This document shows positions 1 through 9,090 of a stretch of 64,000 nt of DNA, piece by piece. The notes under the pieces are model-generated. The model did not search any database and was not told the origin of the DNA. It was given only the letters and a program-made list of their open reading frames with translations. The DNA is from Veillonella seminalis (GTDB lineage: Bacteria; Bacillota; Negativicutes; Veillonellales; Veillonellaceae). Position 1 is the stretch's first letter, and every line of letters starts with the position of its first letter. The position numbers were made by a program, and so were the translations under genes. Location of the stretch: the NCBI RefSeq assembly GCF_003992065.1, contig NZ_RQUZ01000012.1, positions 1 through 64,000 on the forward strand. Reading direction: 5' to 3'.

Positions 1-449
1 TTGTAGTTGTATATATAAATAAATTATGACTAAATAGTGTGCTTTTTGAATTATAGGCTCTATAATCTAAGAGGTGTAAAGTATAAATTTAGGGAAAGAT
101 ATTTGAGATAAATGATAATGGACTGGTTAAATGTTGTTGTATATCTCATAAAAATATCTTGAAAGGGGATGGTAGTAATTGAATATTTATTTATGTACAA
201 ATAATAGGATTAACTGACATATATCAACACAGAACATGGGGAATATATGTTGATAATCAAATAAATGGTATTTTTTATATTTTGGGAGAACATTTTTAAC
301 AAATATTGGAGGGTTTAATGGGAAGTAATCATCCTAAAAGAGTAGGAAGTGATGTAATTTTAGAATAATTTTGGGAATAATTTTTTTGAAAAATATCGCA
401 TGGATCGGAAATTAGGGTCGTGTATAGGCCGGTAAAGGAGTCGCATAGT
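1..449. other. AT-rich upstream region of the first adhesin, no gene seen
   Basis: No reading frame with a ribosome binding site is visible before the adhesin start at 450. The stretch is very AT-rich and holds no convincing -35/-10 pair that I would place. The 3' end of any upstream gene must lie outside the window. Confidence 0.5.
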
Positions 450-2924
450 ATGAATAAGGTATTCAAGGTAGTATGGAGTAAAACAAAAGGTATGTATGTG
501 GTCGTATCTGAATTGGCTAAAAGTCATCAGAACGGTACATCAAAGAGGGTAAAAGGGATAGTTTTGTCCGGTTTAGTTGCTGCTTTTTTATTGGGCGCTT
601 TGGGAACAGCGGACGCGAGTTTGATTACCACTGATGAAAGTCAGATGGAGATGAGATATGACCAGACGGATCAAGCTTATAATTCAGTTGGTTGGGATTC
701 CGGTAATGGAGTTCAATATAAACTGTTAGTTCAAGGTGCTACCGATGGTGGCGTTGAAGTTAAAATGGGGAGTTACATGAGTGGTGGTGATAAAAAGGTT
801 ACAACTAAACCACAACCTGGGCCTGCCCAAATCGAAAATAAATATCAAGTTTTAAAAATCGGTTTGGACTCTGCTACGCTTAAAAAGATTAATGACTCTA
901 GTAAAAATTCTTCAACTGCTCTCGATGAATTGAAAAAAATGGCAAATCGCGATCTCAGTAATTTATCGGAAGCAGGGGAAAAGAAACTGAACGATCTTGT
1001 AAAAGGTATTAAGACCGGCTCGACGGATCTTACTGCAGGCAGTGACAATATTAAAATTGCGGAAAGTGAAAATGCTGATGGTAGCAAATCCTTTAGCGTT
1101 GATTTGAATAAAAATGTTGACCTTAGCGCAGATGGCTCTGTTACTGTAGGCGAAACCAAACTGGATAAGTCGGGTTTAGAAACCGGTGAAACCAAAGTTA
1201 AAGCTAATGGCATATTGGTTGGCACTACAGCTTTAACTGCCGGTGGCTTGGGCATTGGAAAAACAGTTGTTGCAGCTGACGGTTTGACTGTTGCCGGTGG
1301 CCCATCCGTAACTACAGCCGGTATTGATGCAGGCGGTAAAAAAATATCTAATGTTGGTGAAGGTGCTGTTGTTGAAGGTTCTACCGATGCTGTAACCGGT
1401 GGTCAGTTATTTGGCGTGCAAAAAGATCTTAATGATTCCATTAAAGGCGCTCAAGATACAGCTAATTCCGCTCTTCAAAGTGTAACCGTAACCGATACTA
1501 AAGGCCAAACTTTCGTTGTTAATAAAGACAATGCAGGCTTTGGTATTGTTGGTGCTAAAGACGGCATGGTTGAAAGCACAGTTAGTGGTCAGAATTTGGT
1601 AGTTGATTTAACCGATGCAACGAAAGAAAAAATCAACAACGCAGCCGGTAAAGATTTAGGCAACTTGGATGACAAAGGTAAAGAAGTCATCAAGGAAGTT
1701 GTTAAGGAATCCGTTAATGTAGACGGTGGTGATAACATCAGTGTTGTTGATGCAACGAATGATGATGGAGTTAAAACATTTACTGTTAACTTGGATAAAA
1801 ATATTAATCTTGGCACAGACGGTTCCGTTACTGCAGGCGATACCAAACTAGACAAGTCCGGTTTAGAAATTGTTGGTGGTCCATCCGTAACTAAAGATGG
1901 CATCGACGCAGGCGGTAAAGTTGTTGGCAACCTTGGTGAAGGTGCTGTAGCTGAAGGTTCCAAAGATGCTGTAACCGGTGGTCAATTATTTGGCGTGCAA
2001 AAAGATCTCAATGATTCCATTAAAGGTGCTCAAGATACAGCTAATTCCGCCCTTCAGACTGTAAGCGTTAAAGACGGCGCAGGTAACGTTCTTACCGTAA
2101 ATAAAGATAATGCAGGTTTCGGTATCATAGGTGCTACCGATGGTATGGTTGAAAGTAAAGTATCCGGTCAGGACTTGGTAGTAGACTTAACAGCTACTAC
2201 AAAAGAAAAAATCAACAACGCAGCGGGTAAAGACTTAGGCAACTTGGATGACAAAGGTAAAACTGTAATTAAAGAAGTTGTTCAAGAATCCGTTGATGTA
2301 ATAGGCGGCAATAATATTGAAGTAACTGATGCTGTAAATAATGAAAGTGTTAAAACATTCACTGTTAACATGAAGAACAATGTTGACTTAGGTGCTACTG
2401 GATCCTTTAAAGCCGGTGCCACTACAGTTGATGCTAGCGGTTTAACAGCCGGAGCAACTAAAGTTGGTGCTGATGGCGTAAGCGTTGGCGATGCAACGTT
2501 AACAGATGATGGTTTATCAGTTGTTGGTGGTCCATCCGTAACTAAAGACGGCATCAATGCAGGCGGTAAAGTTGTTGGTAATCTTGGTGGAGGTGCTGTA
2601 GGTGAAGGTTCCAAAGATGCTGTAACCGGTGGCCAATTATTTGGCGTGCAAAAAGATCTTAATGATTCCATTAAAGGCGCTCAAGATACAGCTAATTCCG
2701 CTCTTCAAAGTGTAACCGTAACCGATACTAAAGGCCAGACTCTCGTTGTTAATAAAGATAACGCAGGTTTCGGCATTAAAGGTGCTACCGATGGTATGGT
2801 TACCAGCGAAGTTTCCGGTCAGGATTTAGTAGTAGACTTAACAGCCGCTACGAAAGAAAAAATCAACAACGCAGCCGGTAAAGACTTAGGTAACTTGGAT
2901 GATAAAGGCAAAAACCGTTATTAA
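450..2924 (+). CDS. Trimeric autotransporter adhesin, N-terminal fragment (frameshifted)
   Basis: This is the N-terminal part of a giant surface adhesin of the YadA/Hag type. ATG 450 is preceded by an AAAGGAG site at 434-440, so an upstream GTG at 420 is not needed. Residues 1-26 (MNKVFKVVWSKTKG...) are an extended signal peptide region. A hydrophobic stretch and ADA-S cleavage site follow near residue 56. The rest is passenger: repeating modules of about 200 residues, each containing KEKINNAAGKDLGNLDDKGK, a KTFTVN strand and a neck-like DAVTGGQL segment. The frame ends at 2924 because A5 at 2909-2913 replaces the A4 found in the matching copy near 4970. One base fewer would join it to the next fragment. 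As it stands the product would be secreted but lack a membrane anchor. Whether the extra A is real, phase-variable or an assembly error cannot be decided here. Confidence 0.85.
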   Translation: MNKVFKVVWSKTKGMYVVVSELAKSHQNGTSKRVKGIVLSGLVAAFLLGALGTADASLITTDESQMEMRYDQTDQAYNSVGWDSGNGVQYKLLVQGATDGGVEVKMGSYMSGGDKKVTTKPQPGPAQIENKYQVLKIGLDSATLKKINDSSKNSSTALDELKKMANRDLSNLSEAGEKKLNDLVKGIKTGSTDLTAGSDNIKIAESENADGSKSFSVDLNKNVDLSADGSVTVGETKLDKSGLETGETKVKANGILVGTTALTAGGLGIGKTVVAADGLTVAGGPSVTTAGIDAGGKKISNVGEGAVVEGSTDAVTGGQLFGVQKDLNDSIKGAQDTANSALQSVTVTDTKGQTFVVNKDNAGFGIVGAKDGMVESTVSGQNLVVDLTDATKEKINNAAGKDLGNLDDKGKEVIKEVVKESVNVDGGDNISVVDATNDDGVKTFTVNLDKNINLGTDGSVTAGDTKLDKSGLEIVGGPSVTKDGIDAGGKVVGNLGEGAVAEGSKDAVTGGQLFGVQKDLNDSIKGAQDTANSALQTVSVKDGAGNVLTVNKDNAGFGIIGATDGMVESKVSGQDLVVDLTATTKEKINNAAGKDLGNLDDKGKTVIKEVVQESVDVIGGNNIEVTDAVNNESVKTFTVNMKNNVDLGATGSFKAGATTVDASGLTAGATKVGADGVSVGDATLTDDGLSVVGGPSVTKDGINAGGKVVGNLGGGAVGEGSKDAVTGGQLFGVQKDLNDSIKGAQDTANSALQSVTVTDTKGQTLVVNKDNAGFGIKGATDGMVTSEVSGQDLVVDLTAATKEKINNAAGKDLGNLDDKGKNRY

Positions 2925-3240
2925 AGAAGTTGTTCAAAACGCAGTTGATGTAAAAGGCGGTACTAATATTAATGTAGATGCAGCTAATGTTAATGATGTT
3001 AAGACATTTACTGTTAACTTAGATAAGAATTTAGATTTGGGCGGCGAAGGCTCCATCACTTTGGGCGATACCATCATCAAATCCGGTGACGTACAAGTTG
3101 GTGGTACAACCATTAATAACGGCGGCGTAACTTTGAACTCTAACGGCGAATTCAAAGTTGGTGACACTGTAATCAACGGCAGTACAATTAATGTTGGCGG
3201 TACAACCCTTAACCAAGGTGGTTTGACAATTAAAAACGGT
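2841..3240 (+). repeat. Internal direct repeat, copy 1
   Basis: About 400 bp, almost identical to 4900-5298. The offset is 2059 before the A5 run at 2909-2913 and 2058 after it, which shows the one-base insertion directly. The first clear difference after the run is GTT against TTT near 3192/5250. Confidence 0.9.
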
Positions 3241-6200
3241 CCTACTATTAACGTTGGCGGTATCAACATGGGCGGTACTAAGATTACCAACGTAGCTAAT
3301 GCCACTGAAGAAGGCGACGTAGTAACTTACAACCAGTTACAAGAAGTGAAAAACATTGCGACTGAAAGTTCCGAATTGGCTAACAGTGCACTTCAAACCG
3401 TAGCTGTTAAAGGTAACGACGGTCAGACAATCACTATCAGTAAAGGTCAGGCAAACCTTGGTATCGTAGGTGCTACCGATGGTATGGTTGAAAGCAAAGT
3501 ATCCGGTCAGGACTTGGTAGTAGACTTAACAGCTGCTACGAAAGAAAAAATTAACAATGCAGCCGGTAAAGATTTAGGTAACTTGGATGACAAAGGTAAA
3601 GAAGTTATCAAAGAAGTTGTTCAGAAATCCGTTGACGTAAAAGGTGGTACTAATATCGAAGTAGCCAGCGAAACTGGTGCAGATGATGTTAAGACTTTCA
3701 CTGTTAACATGAAGAACAATGTTGACTTAGGTGCTACCGGATCTATTAAAGCCGGTGCTACCACAGTTGATGCTAATGGCTTAACTGCCGGTACAACTAC
3801 AGTTTCCGCTGATGGCTTAGCAATTGTTGGTGGTCCATCCGTAACTAAAGACGGCATCAATGCGGGCGGCAAAGTGGTATCTAACCTTGGTGAAGGTTCC
3901 GTGACTGAAGGCTCCAAAGATGCTGTAACCGGTGGTCAGTTATTCGCAGTAAAAACTGATGTTGATGGCGTAAAAGGCCGTGTAGATACAATCAATAATA
4001 ACCTTGAAAAAGTTACTAATAATTTAGAAAAAGTGACTGAAACTGCAGGCAGTGCTCTTCAAACAGTAACTGTAGCAGATACTAATGGTAAAGAACTCAC
4101 TATCGATAAAGACCGTGCAGGCTTCGGCATTAAAGGTGCTACCGATGGCATGGTTACCAGTGAAGTATCCGGCCAAGACTTGGTAGTAGACTTAACAGCG
4201 GAAACTAAAGAAAAAATCAACAACGCAGCCGGTAAAGATTTAGGCAACTTAGATGACAAAGGTAAAGAAGTCATCAAAGAAGTTGTTCAGAAGTCCGTTG
4301 ACGTAAAAGGTGGTACAAACATCGAAGTAACCAGCGAAACCGGTGCTGATGATGTTAAGACATTCACCGTTAACATGAAGAACAATGTTGACTTAGGCGA
4401 TAAGGGATCGATTAAAGCCGGTGCCACTACAGTTGACGCTAACGGTTTAACCATTGCTGATGGCCCATCCGTAACTAAAGGCGGTATCAATGCTGGTGGT
4501 AAAGTAGTATCTAACCTTGGTGAAGGCTCCGTGGCTAAAGACTCCACTGATGCAGTAACCGGTGGTCAATTATACGGTGTGAAAACTGAATTAGATGACA
4601 AAGTAAACACTGTTACTAATGAAGTTAATACAATCAAGACTGATGTAGGCACATTGAAGACTGAAATGACAACAGTTAAAACTGATGTTGGCACAATCCG
4701 TACAGACGTAAATACCTTGACTGATCGTGTAACTACAGTTGAAAATACAGCCGGCAGTGCTCTTCAGACCGTAACTGTAAAAGACAGCGAAGGTAATAAA
4801 CTTACTGTTAATAAAGAAAATGCAGGCTTCGGTATCGTAGGTGTTACTGACGGTATGGTTGCAAGCAGGGTAGCCGGTCAGGACTTAGTTGTGGATTTAA
4901 CAGCCGCTACGAAAGAAAAAATCAACAACGCAGCCGGTAAAGACTTAGGTAACTTGGATGATAAAGGCAAAACCGTTATTAAAGAAGTTGTTCAAAACGC
5001 AGTTGATGTAAAAGGCGGTACTAATATTAATGTAGATGCAGCTAATGTTAATGATGTTAAGACATTTACTGTTAACTTAGATAAGAATTTAGATTTGGGC
5101 GGCGAAGGCTCCATCACTTTGGGCGATACCATCATCAAATCCGGTGACGTACAAGTTGGTGGTACAACCATTAATAACGGCGGCGTAACTTTGAACTCTA
5201 ACGGCGAATTCAAAGTTGGTGACACTGTAATCAACGGCAGTACAATTAATTTTGGCGGTACAACCCTTAACCAAGGTGGTTTGACAATTAAAAACGGCCC
5301 TTCCATCAATGTAGGCGGTATCAACATGGGCGGTACTAAGATTACCAACGTAGCTAATGCCACTGAAGAAGGCGATGTAGTAACTTACAATCAGTTACAA
5401 GAAGTGAAAAATATCGCAACTGAAGGTTCCAAATTGGCTGACAGTGCACTTCAAACTGTATCGGTTAAAGGCAACGACGGCCAAGTAATCACAATCAGCA
5501 AAGGTCAAGCAAGCCTCGGTATCGTAGGTGCAACTGACGGCATGGTTGAAAGCAAAGTTAATAGTAATGATTTGGTGGTTGATTTGACAGCGGCTACGAA
5601 AGAAAAGATTAACAATGCAGCCGGTAAAGACTTAGGCAACTTGGATGACAAAGGTAAAGAAGTCATCAAAGAAGTAAGCCAGCATGCTGTTGATGTAGTA
5701 GGCGGTAGCAATATCACAGTTGATACTGAAAAAGTTGATGATGTTAAGACATTCACCGTTAACTTGAATAAAGACTTGAACTTAGGCGGCGAAGGCTCCA
5801 TCACTTTAGGTGATACTGTAATTAAATCCGGTGACGTTAACATTGGTGGCACAACCATTAACCAAGGCGGTGTAACCTTAGTTCCTACCGGTGAATTCAA
5901 AGTTGGTGACACTGTTATCAACGGTGGTTCCATTAATGTAGCCGGCACAACAATCACCGAAGGTGGTATTATGGTTAACCCTCAGGGCAACATCGTTCTT
6001 GGTGATACTACAATCTCCAATGGTGGTTTCACAATTAAAAACGGTCCAACCATCAACGTTGGTGGTATCAATATGGGCGGTACTAAGATTACGAACGTAG
6101 CTAACGGTACTCAAAAAGGCGATGTAGTAACTTATAACCAGTTACAAGAAGTGAAAAATATTGCTACTGAAGGCTCTGAATTAGCTAACTCCGCATTACC

Positions 6201-7524
6201 AACTATTTCCATTAATGACGGTAACGGTGGTGTGATTACGGTTAATAAAGGTCAGGCAGGCTTTGGTGTTACCGGTAAATCCGGCGGCATGGTTGAAAGC
6301 AAAGTTGATGGTCAAAACTTGGTAGTAGACTTAACAGCCGCTACTAAAGAAAAGATTAACAACGCAGCTGATAAAGACTTATCTAACTTAAGCAATAAAG
6401 GTAAAGAAGTTATTAAAGAAACCAGCCAGAATGCAGTTAATGTAACGGGCGGTAACAACATTACGGTAAATCCTTCCGACGTTAACGGTGTTAAGACATT
6501 CGATGTTAACTTGAATAACCAAATCGACCTTGGTGCTACGGGCTCCGTAAAAGCAGGCAACACAACGGTAGATAACAATGGTGTAAGCGTAGGATCCAGC
6601 ACATTGACTGGCGACGGTTTAGCTGTAGGCAATACTAAAGTAAGCGACAGCGGTCTTGCTGTTGGCGATACTAAGGTAAGCGGTAGTGGCCTCACAGTTG
6701 GTGATGTAGCAGTAAACGGCAGCGGCTTATCCATTACCGGTGGCCCTTCTGTAACTAAAGACGGCATCGATGCAGGCAATAAAGTAATTTATAACATTGC
6801 TGATGGTGTAAAAGCTGGCGACGCTGTGAATAAAGGCCAGTTGGATAAAGTAGACACTAAAGTTAATGACTTGAGTGGTAGAGTTGATGGCCTTGATAAA
6901 GGCCGTAAAGACTTAGGTACTAAAGTTGACGGTTTAGGTCAAGACGTTAAAGACCTCGGCACTAAAGTGGGCAACTTGGATACTAAGGTAGGTAATTTAG
7001 ATACTAAAGTTGGCAACCTTGATACTAAGGTAGATAAATTGGATAAGACTGTTAAAGGTTTTGATGGTCGCATAACTGAAGTTGAAAAAACTGCCGGCAG
7101 TGCTTTACAGGGCATCACGGTAGGTACTGACACTAATAGTCATGATGAAGGCGTTAAACTTACTAAAAAACAGAATCGCCTCGATATTGTTGGAGCAACA
7201 GATCAAAAAGGTGATAAATCAATCGTTACATCTGTTTCGGGCAATAAAGTTAATATTGATTTAGCTGATGGCGTAAAAGACAAAATTAATAACGCAGCTA
7301 CCAAGAATATGGATAATTTGTCGGATACAGGTAAAGCGAATGTTAGAGGTTTGGTTAGTGCTGTTGGTGATAATGCAGTTGTAGTTGATACAGATGTAAA
7401 TGATGCCGGTGTAAAAACATTTACAGTTGGCTTGACTGAAGATGCACAGAAGATGTTAACCCGACATGTAGGATGGCGTCCAAAGATAATGCTAAGACAA
7501 GTAAAGATGAATCATCTAAGATGA
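2899..7524 (+). CDS. Trimeric autotransporter adhesin, central stalk fragment (frameshifted)
   Basis: This is the central passenger of the same giant adhesin, in a different frame from the parts before and after it. It has no signal peptide and no convincing ribosome binding site, so it is probably not an independent gene. The modules (KEKINNAAGKDLGNLDDKGK, GGTNIxV, KTFTVN, GPSVTKDGI, DAVTGGQL) continue from the upstream fragment. Blocks rich in GGTTINNGGVTL-type strands probably form beta-prism or YadA-like head repeats. Two stretches are clear heptad coiled coils: around 4590-4750 (TVKTDVGTIRTDV type) and 6955-7060 (GNLDTKV repeated exactly). The frame runs out at 7524, but homology moves to the +2 frame between about 7441 and 7473. 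A one-base loss there would offset the insertion at 2909-2913, so 450-8462 has a length divisible by three (2671 codons). Confidence 0.8.
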   Translation: MIKAKTVIKEVVQNAVDVKGGTNINVDAANVNDVKTFTVNLDKNLDLGGEGSITLGDTIIKSGDVQVGGTTINNGGVTLNSNGEFKVGDTVINGSTINVGGTTLNQGGLTIKNGPTINVGGINMGGTKITNVANATEEGDVVTYNQLQEVKNIATESSELANSALQTVAVKGNDGQTITISKGQANLGIVGATDGMVESKVSGQDLVVDLTAATKEKINNAAGKDLGNLDDKGKEVIKEVVQKSVDVKGGTNIEVASETGADDVKTFTVNMKNNVDLGATGSIKAGATTVDANGLTAGTTTVSADGLAIVGGPSVTKDGINAGGKVVSNLGEGSVTEGSKDAVTGGQLFAVKTDVDGVKGRVDTINNNLEKVTNNLEKVTETAGSALQTVTVADTNGKELTIDKDRAGFGIKGATDGMVTSEVSGQDLVVDLTAETKEKINNAAGKDLGNLDDKGKEVIKEVVQKSVDVKGGTNIEVTSETGADDVKTFTVNMKNNVDLGDKGSIKAGATTVDANGLTIADGPSVTKGGINAGGKVVSNLGEGSVAKDSTDAVTGGQLYGVKTELDDKVNTVTNEVNTIKTDVGTLKTEMTTVKTDVGTIRTDVNTLTDRVTTVENTAGSALQTVTVKDSEGNKLTVNKENAGFGIVGVTDGMVASRVAGQDLVVDLTAATKEKINNAAGKDLGNLDDKGKTVIKEVVQNAVDVKGGTNINVDAANVNDVKTFTVNLDKNLDLGGEGSITLGDTIIKSGDVQVGGTTINNGGVTLNSNGEFKVGDTVINGSTINFGGTTLNQGGLTIKNGPSINVGGINMGGTKITNVANATEEGDVVTYNQLQEVKNIATEGSKLADSALQTVSVKGNDGQVITISKGQASLGIVGATDGMVESKVNSNDLVVDLTAATKEKINNAAGKDLGNLDDKGKEVIKEVSQHAVDVVGGSNITVDTEKVDDVKTFTVNLNKDLNLGGEGSITLGDTVIKSGDVNIGGTTINQGGVTLVPTGEFKVGDTVINGGSINVAGTTITEGGIMVNPQGNIVLGDTTISNGGFTIKNGPTINVGGINMGGTKITNVANGTQKGDVVTYNQLQEVKNIATEGSELANSALPTISINDGNGGVITVNKGQAGFGVTGKSGGMVESKVDGQNLVVDLTAATKEKINNAADKDLSNLSNKGKEVIKETSQNAVNVTGGNNITVNPSDVNGVKTFDVNLNNQIDLGATGSVKAGNTTVDNNGVSVGSSTLTGDGLAVGNTKVSDSGLAVGDTKVSGSGLTVGDVAVNGSGLSITGGPSVTKDGIDAGNKVIYNIADGVKAGDAVNKGQLDKVDTKVNDLSGRVDGLDKGRKDLGTKVDGLGQDVKDLGTKVGNLDTKVGNLDTKVGNLDTKVDKLDKTVKGFDGRITEVEKTAGSALQGITVGTDTNSHDEGVKLTKKQNRLDIVGATDQKGDKSIVTSVSGNKVNIDLADGVKDKINNAATKNMDNLSDTGKANVRGLVSAVGDNAVVVDTDVNDAGVKTFTVGLTEDAQKMLTRHVGWRPKIMLRQVKMNHLR
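4900..5298 (+). repeat. Internal direct repeat, copy 2
   Basis: Second copy of the repeat at 2841-3240. It has A4 where copy 1 has A5, and it keeps the reading frame open. It therefore serves as the internal reference for the copy 1 frameshift. Confidence 0.9.
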
Positions 7525-8462
7525 TGGCAAGAAGCGCCGCTCGTTCGGCCGGTTATGATTGGCGAGATGCTATTGAGGGGGAAGAAAATCAGTATGATGA
7601 ATATTTGGATACCAGTGATGAATTCAAGATTACTGATAAAGGTGTCTTGGATTTAGCTGATGATGTTCATATTGCCTCTTCTTTGACAATTGGTGAAACA
7701 TCTATGACTACTGATGGGGTTTATGTAGGTGGTACAACTTCCTTAACTAATGATGCCTTAACAGTTCAGGATTCCGCTTTAACAAATGATACCCTCGTTC
7801 TTGGTGGCACAACTTTGGCAACACATAACAGCGAAACAGGCTTAATCACTTTGGATAATGTAGCTCAAGGTACAATCTCCGAAGATTTGCATCAAGCAAT
7901 TACCGGCGCTCAGTTGTATCCTATTAAAACACAGGTTGACAACAATACAGCTGCAATCGGTGTAATCGGTGAAGTAGTAAATGCTCAAGGTCAAGCAATC
8001 CAAGGCTTATCCTCTGAAATTCAAAGCGTACGTAACGAATCCGCTGAAGGCGATGCAATGACAGCTTCCTTAGCAGCATTGAATCCACTTCCATACGCTG
8101 AAGGCGAACGCGGACAGATTATGGCTGGTGTTGGTACTTATAAAGGCAAACAAGCTATGGCAGTAGGTTATGCGTATGCTCCGAACAGCGATCAGCAATA
8201 CACCGTAGGTCTCTCCTATGGTCAAGGCGGTAAAGCTATGGCTAATATGGGTGCTACATTCCGTATCGGTTCCGGTGAAACAACTAAACCTGGTAGCTCT
8301 GTAGCAGCAGTTCAAAGTAAGGTTCAAGCTTTAGAAGCTCAGAATAAAACACAACAAGCTAAATTCGATGAAGAATTGGCAACTAAACAGAGCCAGATTG
8401 ATGCTCAGAACGATCGCATCGCTAAACTCGAAGCTTTAGTTCAGCAGTTGGTTCAACGTTAA
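7473..8462 (+). CDS. Trimeric autotransporter adhesin, C-terminal fragment with YadA anchor (frameshifted)
   Basis: This is the C-terminal end of the giant adhesin, back in the frame of the 450 start. It carries a last stalk piece, a neck-like HQAITGAQLYPIK segment near residue 145, and a YadA-type anchor. The anchor starts around ALNPLPYAEGERGQIMAG and runs through alternating beta strands to ATFRIGSG. In most family members the protein ends at the last strand. Here about 60 further residues form a predicted coiled coil, ending NDRIAKLEALVQQLVQR. The anchor would assemble as a 12-strand trimeric barrel in the outer membrane. The first ATG at 7473 has no ribosome binding site, which supports it being a fragment rather than a gene. 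Confidence 0.82.
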   Translation: MASKDNAKTSKDESSKMMARSAARSAGYDWRDAIEGEENQYDEYLDTSDEFKITDKGVLDLADDVHIASSLTIGETSMTTDGVYVGGTTSLTNDALTVQDSALTNDTLVLGGTTLATHNSETGLITLDNVAQGTISEDLHQAITGAQLYPIKTQVDNNTAAIGVIGEVVNAQGQAIQGLSSEIQSVRNESAEGDAMTASLAALNPLPYAEGERGQIMAGVGTYKGKQAMAVGYAYAPNSDQQYTVGLSYGQGGKAMANMGATFRIGSGETTKPGSSVAAVQSKVQALEAQNKTQQAKFDEELATKQSQIDAQNDRIAKLEALVQQLVQR

Positions 8463-8553
8463 TTGGATTGTTTAGTAGTGAATTACAACGTATTGTCAAA
8501 TTACAGAAAATTTTGTTGGCGATGTAGTTACAATTGAATAAAGTGCAAGTAAA

Positions 8554-8602
8554 CAAAACGTGTGATATAGAGAGATAAGACTCTTTGTATCACACGGTTT
8601 TG
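8554..8602 (+). terminator. Hairpin terminator after the giant adhesin
   Basis: Arms CAAAAC-GTGTGATA and TATCACAC-G-GTTTTG pair around a loop of about 20 nt. There is only a short U-rich end, so the element may work on both strands. It lies 92 bp after the stop codon. Confidence 0.65.
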
Positions 8603-8909
8603 TGTATGAAGATAAAAAATGATTTATAGCAGAAATAATCAATTAAATGGTGTTTTTTACAAGTGTACATTATGAAAAAATATGAATGAGAAAAATGAAG
8701 AAAGTTCATGAAAAAATTAATTAATCGATTAGTAAACGATTCGTGTTATTTCATTTTTAGCATTAATAGAATTTATTATTTGATGAAAATAAAATAATAC
8801 TTTAAGAGTTTAGATTTTATCTGTGTTGTTGATTTGCAGTGATAAAAAAGGTTATGAAATGAAATTATTCAATATGTTAAAATCTAATAAACAAGAGGTT
8901 TTTGGCTGG

Positions 8910-8939
8910 TTGACATGATTGCTGAATGAATTATATAAT
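8910..8939 (+). promoter_or_regulatory. Sigma-70 type promoter for the second adhesin
   Basis: TTGACA at 8910-8915, an 18-nt spacer, then TATAAT at 8934-8939. Predicted initiation near 8946 gives a 5' leader of about 145 nt before the ATG at 9091. Confidence 0.7.
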
Positions 8940-9090
8940 ATGTTTATATAAAAAAGAAATCCAATTATTTAGATATAAACATATAATTTTAATGTGAAAA
9001 TCTTATTTTGAGTTTGTAAAATTAATGATGGAAAACGTCTTAATTTATATTTTAAATTTATAATAATAAAGTAGTTTGGAGGCGTACTGA

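Noticed and set aside
420-449. GTG start at 420 for the first adhesin
   Set aside because: The AAAGGAG site at 434-440 lies inside that extension, and the extended signal peptide begins exactly at ATG 450.
2900-2925. Programmed -1 frameshift at the C-AAA-AAC run in the giant adhesin
   Set aside because: The downstream frame needs a +1 or one-base-loss shift, and the heptamer does not begin with three equal bases. A one-base insertion relative to the repeat copy explains it better.
6939-7133. Open minus-strand frames inside the adhesins
   Set aside because: Many are present but all mirror the repetitive plus-strand codons (Pro/Ser/Leu-rich products), with no ribosome binding sites or domains.
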